Below, piece after piece: positions 48,660-56,797 of a DNA stretch of 64,000 bases (positions are counted from its first letter, which is position 1; every line of letters begins with the position of its first letter). Location of the stretch: NCBI RefSeq assembly GCF_036345175.1, contig NZ_CP107780.1:7068001-7132000 (forward strand), written 5' to 3'. This DNA comes from Streptomyces sp. NBC_00576 (GTDB lineage Bacteria; Actinomycetota; Actinomycetes; Streptomycetales; Streptomycetaceae). Position numbers and translations under genes: made by a program. Under the pieces are notes generated by a model. That model did no database searches and was not told where the DNA came from. It worked only from the letters and a program-made list of their open reading frames with translations.

Positions 48660-49610
48660 TCAGTGTCCGGGTACGTACCCGCGCTGCTTGTCGACGACGT
48701 TCGTCAGCGACTTCCCCGCCTCCCACCGCTCGTACAACTCCACGAACTGCTCACCGAGTTCATCGCGCCAGCCCACCGTGTCGCCGCTCATGTGCGGAGA
48801 GACGATCAGCCCGGGCACCTCCCACAAGGGGCTGTCCGGCGTGAGCGGCTCGTGCTCGAACACGTCGAGAGCGGCGCCCGCGATCCACCGCTTCGACAGC
48901 GCCTCGGCGAGCGCGGGCTCGTCGACCAGCTGTCCCCGGCCGACGTTGACGAAACGCGCCGAGGGCTGCATGACGCCGAAGCGGGTGGTGTCGAACATGT
49001 GGTGCGTGTCGGCGGTGAGGGGAGCTGCGGCGATCACCCAGTCGGCGCGCGCCATCAGCCGGTTGAGGTCGTCGGGCCCATGGATGCCGGTACGCGGGGT
49101 ACGCCCGACGATCGCCGTCTTCACGCCAAGTGCCTTCAGGTACTGGGCGATTGCCCGCCCTATGGGTCCGGACCCGACGACACAGGCCTTCGTCCCGGCG
49201 ACCCGCTGCGACTCCCGGTGCCGCCATTCGTGCCCCTGCTGGAGGTGCAGGGTCCTCGGCAGGTCCTTGGCCATGGCGAGGACGAGGGCGGCGACGTACT
49301 CGGCGATGGGCTGGTCGAAGATGCCTCGCGCGTTGGTCACCACGGTGTCGGACGCGGCGAGTTCGGCGCACATCAAGTGGTCGACCCCGGCACTCGCCGT
49401 ATGCACCCAGCGCGGGCGCGCCCCCTCGCCCGGCCAGGCGGCCCGCACGGCGTGCGAGGCGAAGTCCCAGACGAGCAGGACATCGGCGTACGGGAGTTGC
49501 CCGGCGAGCGTGGACTCGTCGGCGTGCATGATCCGGGCGCGTCCGGTGAGCCGGCCGAGGCGGGGCGGGGGGTCGGCGTCGAGCACGAGGAGCGTGGGGA
49601 GCGCGGGCAT
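48660..49610 (-). CDS. D-2-hydroxyacid dehydrogenase (NAD-dependent)
   Basis: The 316-aa enzyme interconverts a D-2-hydroxyacid and a 2-oxo acid. Seen are the NAD-binding ACVVGSGPIGRAIAQYL, the substrate-binding SAGVDHL and the catalytic Arg/Glu/His region (ARFVNVGRGQLVDE, LDVFEHEPL, IVSPHMSGDT). The ATG at 49610 has GGAAACGG 8 bases upstream. The frame runs open to 49751, but that part consists of repeat-encoded residues and is not family sequence. It is the first gene of a minus-strand pair with the amidase. Confidence 0.85.
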   Translation of the reverse strand: MPALPTLLVLDADPPPRLGRLTGRARIMHADESTLAGQLPYADVLLVWDFASHAVRAAWPGEGARPRWVHTASAGVDHLMCAELAASDTVVTNARGIFDQPIAEYVAALVLAMAKDLPRTLHLQQGHEWRHRESQRVAGTKACVVGSGPIGRAIAQYLKALGVKTAIVGRTPRTGIHGPDDLNRLMARADWVIAAAPLTADTHHMFDTTRFGVMQPSARFVNVGRGQLVDEPALAEALSKRWIAGAALDVFEHEPLTPDSPLWEVPGLIVSPHMSGDTVGWRDELGEQFVELYERWEAGKSLTNVVDKQRGYVPGH

Positions 49611-49643
49611 CGGGAGCCGTTTCCGATCGGGGAGGCTTGATTG

Positions 49644-49681
49644 CTGGGCGACTGGGCGACTGGGCGACTGGGCGACTGGGT
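49644..49681. repeat. 8-bp tandem repeat (CTGGGCGA)
   Basis: Four exact copies of CTGGGCGA and a partial fifth lie 34 bp upstream of the dehydrogenase start, in the divergent promoter region. The length could vary by slippage and alter promoter spacing. Confidence 0.8.
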
Positions 49682-49807
49682 GGCCAGGCGGCCGGGTGTC
49701 TGACATGCGCGGATTGACCACGCTCGCACCCGAACCTACCTTCGTCAACACGGGCGTGCGTACGGTCCGTTGCCCCTTCGTTCCTCACTGTGAGGCCGGT
49801 GCCTGTC

Positions 49808-50632
49808 ATGGATGTGTCGTTTCTCGGTGGACCACGCCCGCAACGCGGCGTAGGCGTAGTGGCACCCTTCGATTTCGCCCTGGACCGCGAGCTGTGGCGC
49901 TGGGTCCCGGACGACGTGTCCCTCCACCTCACCCGCACGCCGTATGTCCCCGTGGAGGTCAGCCTCGACCTGGCCCGCCTGGTCAGCGAGCACGAGACTC
50001 TCGGCGACGCGGTACGCACCCTCAACGTCATCGCCCCCGAGATCGTCGCCTACGCCTGCACCTCGGGCAGCTTCGTCGGCGGCATCGCCGGTGAGCGGGC
50101 GATGTGCGAGGCGATGACCCGGGCGGGCGAGGTCCCGTCGGTGACGACCTCGGGGGCGCTGCTGGAAGCACTCACGGAACTGTCCGTACGCCGGGTGGCC
50201 CTCGTCACGCCCTACACGGTGTCGGTGACGCGGGCCTTGGAGGAGTACGTGGCCGAGGCGGGCGTCACGGTGACCGGATGCGCGTACATGGGCCTGACCC
50301 GGCACATCTGGAAGGTCCCGTACCGGGCGGTGGCGGACATGGCGAGGCAGGCCACGGCGGGGACCCGGACGGACGCGCTGTTCATCAGCTGCACGAACCT
50401 CCCCACGTACGACGTCATCGCGCAGCTGGAGGCCGAACTGCGCATCCCGGTGATCTCGGCCAACCAGGTCACGATGTGGGCAGCGCTGCGTCGAGTGGGT
50501 ACCCGGGCGGTAGGGCCGTATCAGGCGCTGCTGGACGAGTCGGCACGCGCCTGGCAGGCCCAGGCACTGCCGGAAGAGCGGCAGGAGCGCGCACAGGAAC
50601 GCGAAGAACAAGAGCGGGAAGGTTGGACATGA
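49808..50632 (+). CDS. Maleate isomerase / Asp-Glu racemase family protein, both Cys present
   Basis: The 274-aa product has two alpha/beta half-domains of the Asp/Glu racemase superfamily with both catalytic cysteines: AYACTSGSFVGG and FISCTNLPTYDVI. VPVISANQVTMWAALR near the end is typical of maleate cis-trans isomerases and of EutA, the ectoine-utilisation racemase-like protein. The ATG at 49808 is preferred; GTGs at 49790 and 49799 are possible. Its stop overlaps the next start by 4 bp, so the pair is made together. The tail is Glu/Gln/Arg rich (RQERAQEREEQEREG). Confidence 0.8.
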   Translation: MDVSFLGGPRPQRGVGVVAPFDFALDRELWRWVPDDVSLHLTRTPYVPVEVSLDLARLVSEHETLGDAVRTLNVIAPEIVAYACTSGSFVGGIAGERAMCEAMTRAGEVPSVTTSGALLEALTELSVRRVALVTPYTVSVTRALEEYVAEAGVTVTGCAYMGLTRHIWKVPYRAVADMARQATAGTRTDALFISCTNLPTYDVIAQLEAELRIPVISANQVTMWAALRRVGTRAVGPYQALLDESARAWQAQALPEERQERAQEREEQEREGWT

Positions 50633-51366
50633 CGGCACTCGGATTCCTTTACCCGGGCCACTCCGCCGAGGACGACTACCAGCGCATCGAGCAGCTTCTG
50701 GGCAGCGACATCCGGCTGGATCTGGTCCATACGGACATCGGCGAGGACGCGCACCGGGTGGACGCGCTCCTGGAAATGGGCTCGGCGGACCGCCTCGCGG
50801 CGGGCGTCGAGGCGCTGCGTCTGTCCGGCGCGGAGGCGGTGGTGTGGGCGTGCACCAGCGGCAGCTTCGTGTACGGGTGGAAGGGCGCCCATGAACAGGT
50901 ACGCACCCTTGCCCAGGCCGCGGGCATGCCGGCGTCCTCGACGTCGTTCGCCTTCGTGCACGCGGCGCGGGAACTCGGGGTACGGAGGGTGGCGATCGGG
51001 GCTACGTACCCGGCGGACGTGGCGGAACTGTTCGCGGAGTTCCTGAGGGCGGCGGGGATCGAAGTGACGGCGATCCACAGCGCCGGGATCGTCACGGCGG
51101 CGGAAGTGGGGGAGTGGGGAGAGGACGAGCTGACATCGCTGGCCAGGGAGGCACTCGCCGCCGAGTCGGACGCGGAGGCGCTGCTCCTCCCGGACACGGC
51201 ACTGCACACGGCGTCCCACATCGCGACCCTGGAGAAACACCTGGCGAAGCCGGTCCTCACCGCAAACCAGGTCTCCGTCTGGGAGGCCCTGAGGCTGACG
51301 ACCCGCAAAGTGAACGCCCCCTCCCTGGGCACGCTCTTCACAAGGGAATCCCTGGTCCAGGCCTGA
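50629..51366 (+). CDS. Maleate isomerase-family paralogue lacking the second Cys
   Basis: The 245-aa product is a paralogue of the gene before it. The first catalytic Cys is kept (VWACTSGSFVYG), but the second site reads LLLPDTALHTASHI, with no Cys. VLTANQVSVWEALRLT aligns with the partner's end. Loss of one of the two acid/base Cys should block racemisation but may allow another reaction or a role as a partner subunit. The ATG lies within ATGA, with GGAAGG upstream. A hairpin in a dispersed repeat follows. Confidence 0.75.
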   Translation: MTALGFLYPGHSAEDDYQRIEQLLGSDIRLDLVHTDIGEDAHRVDALLEMGSADRLAAGVEALRLSGAEAVVWACTSGSFVYGWKGAHEQVRTLAQAAGMPASSTSFAFVHAARELGVRRVAIGATYPADVAELFAEFLRAAGIEVTAIHSAGIVTAAEVGEWGEDELTSLAREALAAESDAEALLLPDTALHTASHIATLEKHLAKPVLTANQVSVWEALRLTTRKVNAPSLGTLFTRESLVQA

Positions 51367-51383
51367 CGCGCCGCGGTCCCACC

Positions 51384-51486
51384 CTCAGCCCGTCCGGCGT
51401 TTGAGGACAAGCGCGTTCAGCGCGGCGGGGGGCTGGGGGTGGAGCCCCCAGGTTCGGGATGGGACGGGTAGGGGCGGCGGGGGCGA
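51384..51486. repeat. Dispersed Streptomyces intergenic repeat with hairpin
   Basis: The segment CAGCCCGTCCGGCGTTTGAG, then a hairpin (GGGGGCT / AGCCCCC, 51428-51449), then GGGACGGGTAGGGGCGGCGG, is a motif I know from many intergenic sites in Streptomyces genomes. Here it probably ends the isomerase transcript. It is not a mobile element with its own gene. Confidence 0.7.
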
Positions 51487-51577
51487 AAAACATCCCCGGG
51501 AATAAAACGGAGCCCCCCTCCTGTTGCTCCGCCGAGGACAGCGCACCGCACCAGAACAGCAGCAGGAGGCACCCACC

Positions 51578-52714
51578 GTGACCGCAGACGCGACGCCGGA
51601 CGCCACGGCAGCCACGACGCCGGACGCGACGCCGGACGAGATCCGAGGCAGGACACAGGGCACCGCCCCCGTCCCCCTCTCCGTCCTCGACCTGGTCACC
51701 GTAGGCTCCGGCCACACCGCCACCGACGCGCTGCAAACCAGCGTCGCCCTCTCCCGCCTCACCGAATCCCGCGGCTTCCACCGCTACTGGGTCGCCGAAC
51801 ACCACTCCATGCCCGGCGTAGCCTCCTCCTCGCCCGCCGTGATCCTCGCCCACCTCGCCGCCCACACCCACCGCATCCGCCTGGGCTCCGGCGGAGTGAT
51901 GCTCCCCAATCACGCCCCCCTCGTCATCGCGGAGCAGTTCGGCACCCTCGAAGCCATGGCACCGGGCCGCATCGACCTGGGTCTCGGCCGAGCCCCCGGC
52001 ACGGACGGTGCCACCGCCGCGGCCCTCCGCCGCACGGAACGCCTCAACGAAGGTGCCGACGACTTCCCCCAGCAGCTCGCCGAGCTGACCCGCTTCCTGG
52101 ACGACGACTTCCCGACCGGCCACCCGTACCACCGCATCCACGCCATCCCGGGCCCGATCCAGTCGACGTCCCCGGGCGGAGTCCAGTCCACCCACCGCCC
52201 GCCCATCTGGCTGCTCGGCTCCTCCGGCTTCAGCGCCCGCCTGGCCGGTGTACTGGGCCTCCCCTTCGCCTTCGCGCACCACTTCTCCGCGCAGAACACC
52301 GTCCCGGCCCTGGACCTCTACCGCGAGTCCTTCCAGCCTTCGGACGTCCTGGACGCCCCCTACGCCTTGATCGGCGTCTCGGCTCTCGCCACCGACGACG
52401 AGAACGAGGCCCGCCGTCAGGTACTGGCGATGGGCCTCAACATGGCCCGCCTGCGCTCGGGCCGCCCCGGCCTGTTCCCTGCCCCGGAGGAGGCGGAGGC
52501 GTACGAATTCAGCCCGATGGAAAGGGAGTTCGTCAGTTCCTGGATGACGAACATCGTCCACGGCACGGCGGACGAGGTCCGCACCGGCCTGGACGACCTC
52601 CAAAAGCGCACGGGAGCCGACGAGTTGATGCTCGTCTCCCACGCCCACCGAGGCGAGCTGCGTCTGCGCTCGTACGAACTCATAGCGGACGCCTACGGAT
52701 TGCCCACAAACTGA
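51578..52714 (+). CDS. LLM-class flavin-dependent oxidoreductase (MsnO8-like)
   Basis: The 378-aa protein is a luciferase-like monooxygenase. Seen are LSVLDLVTVGSGHTATDAL, RYWVAEHHSMPGVASSSPAV, IRLGSGGVMLPNHAPLVIAE, GRIDLGLGRAPGTD and WLLGSSGFSARLAGVLGLPF. The AEHH motif and closing layout match the MsnO8-type FMN-dependent group. The N-terminus carries an Ala/Thr/Asp/Pro repeat (ATPDATAATTPDATPDE). The GTG at 51578 has AGGAGG 8 bases upstream. It may be part of the catabolic island, but the repeat element before it suggests a separate transcript. Confidence 0.85.
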   Translation: MTADATPDATAATTPDATPDEIRGRTQGTAPVPLSVLDLVTVGSGHTATDALQTSVALSRLTESRGFHRYWVAEHHSMPGVASSSPAVILAHLAAHTHRIRLGSGGVMLPNHAPLVIAEQFGTLEAMAPGRIDLGLGRAPGTDGATAAALRRTERLNEGADDFPQQLAELTRFLDDDFPTGHPYHRIHAIPGPIQSTSPGGVQSTHRPPIWLLGSSGFSARLAGVLGLPFAFAHHFSAQNTVPALDLYRESFQPSDVLDAPYALIGVSALATDDENEARRQVLAMGLNMARLRSGRPGLFPAPEEAEAYEFSPMEREFVSSWMTNIVHGTADEVRTGLDDLQKRTGADELMLVSHAHRGELRLRSYELIADAYGLPTN

Positions 52715-52720
52715 CGGAGA

Positions 52721-52814
52721 CCCCGCGACGAAGGAACCCCGCGGCGAAGGAGATTCCCCCGCGTCCCGCAGCGAAGGGGACCCCCCCCGCAGCGAAGGAA
52801 CCCCCGCAGCGGAG
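52721..52814. repeat. 15-bp imperfect direct repeats (CCCCGCRGCGAAGGA)
   Basis: Five imperfect copies of CCCCGC(A/G)(G/A)CGAAGGA fill the gap between the convergent LLM and cdgA genes. No hairpin is clear. They probably arose by local duplication. Confidence 0.7.
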
Positions 52815-52819
52815 CGGCA

Positions 52820-54829
52820 TCACCCCCGCCGGCAAGCCTTCCCCTCCATCAGCACAGAGATCCGATCCGCCCCCACCGGCCGCGAATAAAGCCACCCCTG
52901 CCCCGTGTCGCACCCGATGCGGCGCAGGCGGCCGGCCTGGGCGGCCGTCTCCACGCACTCGGCGGTGACCGTCAGACCCAGCCGGTGCGCGAGCTGGATC
53001 ATCGCCTCGACGACGATCTCGTCGGCCGGGTTCGGCGCGACGCCCTCACCCTCGTACTGGAACCCACGGACGAAAGAACCGTCCAGTTTCAGTACTGACA
53101 CCGGCAGCCGGCTGAGGTAGGCGAGGTTCGAGTACCCCGTGCCGAAGTCGTCGATCGCGATGCCCACGCCCATGTCGCTGAGGGCCTGGAGTGCCTGGAG
53201 GGGCCGGCCGGCGGAGCCCATGACCGCGGATTCCGTCAGTTCCAGCTGCAACAGACGGGCCGGCAGTCCGGTCTCCGCGAGGATCTCCGCGACGTCCGCC
53301 ACCAGGTCCGAGTCCCAGACCTGGCGCACGGCCACGTTGACGCTCACGAAGATCGGCGGCTCGTCCGGGCGTTCGAGCTGCCAGCGGCGGGCCTGTCGGC
53401 AGGCTGTGGCGAGGACCCAGCGCCCCAGCTGCACGATCGAGCCGTCCTCCTCGGCCAGTCCGATGAACCGATTCGGCGTCAGTGTGCCGAACTGGGGGTG
53501 GTGCCAGCGCACCAGCGCCTCCACGCCGTGCACCTGGCCGTCCTCCATGCCCACCAACGGCTGGTAGTCCAGGGCGAATTCGCCCCGCTCGATGGCCGGC
53601 CGGAGGGTGGAGGACAGGGCCTGGCGGGTCATGCGGTGGGCGTTGCGCTCGGGGTCGAAGAGTGTCCAGCGGGACTTGCCGTCGGCCTTCGCCCAGTACA
53701 GCGTCGTGTCCGCGGCCTGCATCAGACCGGTGGGGGTCGTGCCCGCCGCATGCCGTTCCACGACGCCGATGGACGCGGAGACCGACACCCGCTGACCGGC
53801 GAGGTCGAAGGGAAGCTGGAGGGACTTCAGCACCGACTCGGCCAGGTCCGCCAGTTGGTCGGTGCCCGTCGAGTCCTCGATCAGCAGCGCGAACTCGTCG
53901 CCGCCCAGTCTCGCCACCAGCGGGGCGACAGCGCCCGGGTTCCGCCGGGCCAGGCCCGCCTCCTCCGCGCACCGCGTGAGACGTTCGGCCACGGCGGCGA
54001 GCAGTCGATCGCCGACGCGGTGGCCGAGGGTGTCGTTGACGGCCTTGAAGCCGTCGAGGTCCAGGTAGCACAGGCCGATCCGGCCCGTCCCGCTCTGCTC
54101 GTACGACTCCGCCTCCAGCGCCGCCGACAGTCGCTCGAAGAACAGCGTCCGGTTGGGCAGCCGGGTCACCGGATCGTGCATCTGCAAGTGCCGCAGCCGC
54201 GCCTGCAGTTCACGGCGTGAGCTGATGTCGGCCACGGACAGCAGGACGCCCTGGCTCCCGTATCCCCGAACTGCCTGCGCCCCCTCCGCAGTTGCCCCTT
54301 CCTCCCCTGCCTCCGAGGTGTCCGCCGCCAGCGGGGTGACCGTTACCTGGGCCCAGAGGGAGTGCCCCTCCGGGTGTTTGAGACGTCGTGTGCAGCGCAG
54401 CCGTGCCTGCCGGCCGCGCAGCACCTCGCGGTACGCGTGCCAAGCGCGCGTGTCGGACGGCAGGTCCACCAGATCGGCGGCCACCTTCCCGGCCGCCACT
54501 TCCGGGTCGATGCCCAGCAGCGCACCCAGGGACTCGTTCGCCGCGACGACCAGGCCCTCACGGTCCACCACGGCCATCGCCAGCGGCGCCGCCGCGAACG
54601 CGGCCCGCATCATGGCTGTACCGGCAGCCGCGTGGGAAGAGGGCGTCGACGAGGCGGAACGCGCAGCCGACGCAGCCGACGCAGCCGACGCGGCCGACGT
54701 CGCCGAGACGGATGGCGTGGAAGGCATGGATGGCGTGGACGACGCGGAAGACACGTCGGAGTTACTCTCTGTGACGGCCGGCCGGACGAGATCTACCGCG
54801 GGCGCCGGCCCTTGGGACGTTCCGCTCAC
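52820..54829 (-). CDS. cdgA: PAS-GGDEF-EAL c-di-GMP enzyme, CdgA-like
   Basis: The 669-aa cytoplasmic protein begins with a Ser/Ala/Thr-rich tail (about 70 residues). A PAS domain (about 75-205) follows, then a GGDEF domain with an intact RLGGDEFALL (residues 309-313), and an EAL domain with VEALVRW (437-439), QLELTESAVM and DDFGTGYSNL. Both enzyme sites look complete; no RxxD inhibitory site precedes GGDEF. Domain order and genomic position near the csl genes match CdgA (SCO2817) of S. coelicolor, a BldD-controlled diguanylate cyclase that delays development. The start is GTG with GGGAG upstream. Three 11-bp repeats lie about 90-120 bp upstream. Confidence 0.88.
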   Translation of the reverse strand: MSGTSQGPAPAVDLVRPAVTESNSDVSSASSTPSMPSTPSVSATSAASAASAASAARSASSTPSSHAAAGTAMMRAAFAAAPLAMAVVDREGLVVAANESLGALLGIDPEVAAGKVAADLVDLPSDTRAWHAYREVLRGRQARLRCTRRLKHPEGHSLWAQVTVTPLAADTSEAGEEGATAEGAQAVRGYGSQGVLLSVADISSRRELQARLRHLQMHDPVTRLPNRTLFFERLSAALEAESYEQSGTGRIGLCYLDLDGFKAVNDTLGHRVGDRLLAAVAERLTRCAEEAGLARRNPGAVAPLVARLGGDEFALLIEDSTGTDQLADLAESVLKSLQLPFDLAGQRVSVSASIGVVERHAAGTTPTGLMQAADTTLYWAKADGKSRWTLFDPERNAHRMTRQALSSTLRPAIERGEFALDYQPLVGMEDGQVHGVEALVRWHHPQFGTLTPNRFIGLAEEDGSIVQLGRWVLATACRQARRWQLERPDEPPIFVSVNVAVRQVWDSDLVADVAEILAETGLPARLLQLELTESAVMGSAGRPLQALQALSDMGVGIAIDDFGTGYSNLAYLSRLPVSVLKLDGSFVRGFQYEGEGVAPNPADEIVVEAMIQLAHRLGLTVTAECVETAAQAGRLRRIGCDTGQGWLYSRPVGADRISVLMEGKACRRG

Positions 54830-55279
54830 CGCTCGCTCCCGCAGTGCACTCGGTCTTCATGTGGATCCCGTCGGACGGCCTACCGGGCGGCAAACCGCCG
54901 CCCTGGCCTTGTCCGTGCAGGAAAGTGTCAGGGAAGTGCCAGGAAAGTGTGCCGATCATAGAGGCTGGCCCGAAGCCCTTCCAGCCACTGTCCAGTGTCC
55001 ACGAACGACCGGCAGTTCTGACAGATCGTTTCTGCCCGCGCCTGGACGGGTTCCTTCGCTCGCGATCGGTTGTGACGTTCCGTGAGTGATTCGGGGTGTC
55101 GCTCCACAAAGGGTGAGCTCCCACATGCATGGTCACCCGTCTGCCCGCTCCCGATCGTCGCTGGTCAACCGCTCGATCGCCGCCCAATCACCCTTCTGGT
55201 GCAGACAAACAGGGCATACAAACGCAAGATCACACAGGCTGGGCTGCGGTATCCCCGAAATCCGCACCCGGAGGTCTGC
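54830..55279. promoter_or_regulatory. Divergent promoter region of cdgA and the metalloprotease gene
   Basis: This 450-bp gap holds the three 11-bp repeats upstream of cdgA and the leader of the metalloprotease gene. Bases about 55140-55260 are AT-richer. No further gene is supported. Confidence 0.45.
54918..54950 (-). promoter_or_regulatory. Three 11-bp direct repeats upstream of cdgA
   Basis: The units CAGGAAAGTGT, CAGGGAAGTGC and CAGGAAAGTGT are contiguous, one per DNA turn, 89-121 bp from the cdgA start. Such phasing suits cooperative binding of a regulator on one DNA face. The match to the published BldD box is not convincing. Confidence 0.55.
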
Positions 55280-56653
55280 GTGCCGCGTCAGCTCCCCCTC
55301 AAGGGGCTCACCCGTGATGCCCTGGCGGGATTCAAGGGGCTCGCGTGCGCCGGAGCGCACCCCCGCTTGCGCAGCACGGCTGCCGTTCTCACCACCATGA
55401 CTGCCCTCGCCGCCACCTCTCTCATCGCGGGACCCTCGGTCGCCGAACCCTTCTCGGCGCAGCCCTGCGCTCTTCAGCGCACCGACGCCCACCACTCGGA
55501 GGGCCTGGACACCTGGAACGCCGCCTATCCGCGACCGTCCCGCGCCCTTGACGCCGTGATGGTGTTCCTGTCCTTCCCGGACGCGCGCCCGCGGAGCACC
55601 CCCGCCGCACTCGCCGCCGACCACTTCCCGGCCACCAGCGACTTCTACGCCCGTGCTTCGTACGGCAAGTTCACGCTGCGCCCGCACCCGCTCCGGAACT
55701 GGCTCCGGATGCCGCGGCCGTCCACCGCGTACGCCATACAGCGGGACTGGAGTGCAGCCCACCGCGCCGCCTACCTGAGGGACGCGCTCGCCGCCGCCGA
55801 CCGCGACGTCGACTTCTCGCGCTACGACGTCGTCTACTTCGTGGCCGACCCGGACGCTCCCGGCGTCGACTCCGACGCGACGAAGGTCGTCAACCTGGAC
55901 GTCCCGCTGCGCGCCGACGGCACGGACATCCGCCGGGTCGTCACCGTCTTCGAGAATCACCCTCCGGACCGGCTCGTCCTCGCCCACGAGACGGGCCACG
56001 TCTTCGACCTGCCGGACCTCTACCACCGGCCGGTCGACGGAAAGGGCGACTGGGACACGTACGTCGGCGACTGGGACCTGATGGGCAGCCAGTTCGGTCT
56101 GGCGCCGGACCTGTTCGCCTGGCACAAGTGGAAACTCGGGTGGCTGGAACCGCGCCAAGTGGTGTGCGTACGCGGGGGAGGATCGACCCGGCTGACTCTG
56201 GAATCGCTGGGGGCACATCCGGCTGCGACCGTATACGCACGTGCGGGTGCGGGTGCGGGTGCGGGTGCGGATGGCGGTGGGGGTACGGGAGCCGGTGCGC
56301 CGGTCTTCGGGCAGGGCGACGGGGTGAAGCTGGCCGTGGTGCGCACCGGGGTCGACCGGGCGCTCGCCTTCGAGGCACGGGGGGCGACAGGCAACGACAG
56401 CGCGACCTGCAGACAGGGCGTGCTCGTCTACCGGGTGCGCGGCGGGGCCCAGTCGGGCGGTGGCCCGGTCGAGGTGGTCGACGCCCATCCGCGTACCGAG
56501 GCCTGCTGGGAGGACTCCGTCTACCCGCCCCTCGCGGACGCGCCCATCGCCCTCGGGGAGAGCTTCACGGTGCCCGGCGAGAACGTCCGCGTCGAGGTGG
56601 AGAGCCGTACGCCCTCGGGGGCGTGGACGGTGCAGATCACGGAAGCCGGCTAA
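55280..56653 (+). CDS. Secreted M6-like metalloprotease
   Basis: The 457-aa product has a long N-region and a signal helix (TTMTALAATSLIAGPSVA, about residues 38-55). The catalytic domain resembles the M6 (immune-inhibitor A) family: AVMVFLSFPDARP, DFYARASYGKFTL, the zinc motif LAHETGHVFDLPDLY (HExxH form HETGH) and DWDLMGSQFGLAPDLFAWHKW. An Ala/Gly run (AGAGAGAGADGGGG), encoded by GTGCGG hexamers at about 56238-56276, interrupts the C-terminal beta part. The GTG at 55280 has GGAGG 5 bases upstream. It should cut extracellular proteins. It is divergent from cdgA. Confidence 0.8.
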   Translation: MPRQLPLKGLTRDALAGFKGLACAGAHPRLRSTAAVLTTMTALAATSLIAGPSVAEPFSAQPCALQRTDAHHSEGLDTWNAAYPRPSRALDAVMVFLSFPDARPRSTPAALAADHFPATSDFYARASYGKFTLRPHPLRNWLRMPRPSTAYAIQRDWSAAHRAAYLRDALAAADRDVDFSRYDVVYFVADPDAPGVDSDATKVVNLDVPLRADGTDIRRVVTVFENHPPDRLVLAHETGHVFDLPDLYHRPVDGKGDWDTYVGDWDLMGSQFGLAPDLFAWHKWKLGWLEPRQVVCVRGGGSTRLTLESLGAHPAATVYARAGAGAGAGADGGGGTGAGAPVFGQGDGVKLAVVRTGVDRALAFEARGATGNDSATCRQGVLVYRVRGGAQSGGGPVEVVDAHPRTEACWEDSVYPPLADAPIALGESFTVPGENVRVEVESRTPSGAWTVQITEAG

Positions 56654-56682
56654 GAGGTTTGGCCGGGGGTCCTGAAACGACG

Positions 56683-56714
56683 TTGGCGAGGCTGTTGGTG
56701 AACAGCCTCGCCAA
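56683..56714. terminator. Terminator between the metalloprotease gene and tRNA-Lys copy 3
   Basis: A perfect 14-bp stem (TTGGCGAGGCTGTT / AACAGCCTCGCCAA), loop GGTG, serves both convergent transcripts. Confidence 0.85.
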
Positions 56715-56723
56715 TCGACAACG

Positions 56724-56797
56724 TGCGCCGCCAGGGACTCGAACCCCGGACCCGCTGATTAAGAGTCAGCTGCTCTAACCAACTGAGCTAGCGGCGC
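56724..56797 (-). tRNA. tRNA-Lys(CTT), copy 3, overlapping an upstream coding end
   Basis: Identical in all 74 bases to the copies at 36310 and 42543. Its first 10 nt (GCGCCGCTAG) also encode the final Arg codon, parts of the codons beside it, and the TAG stop of the primase/polymerase-like gene upstream on the same strand. Confidence 0.97.
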
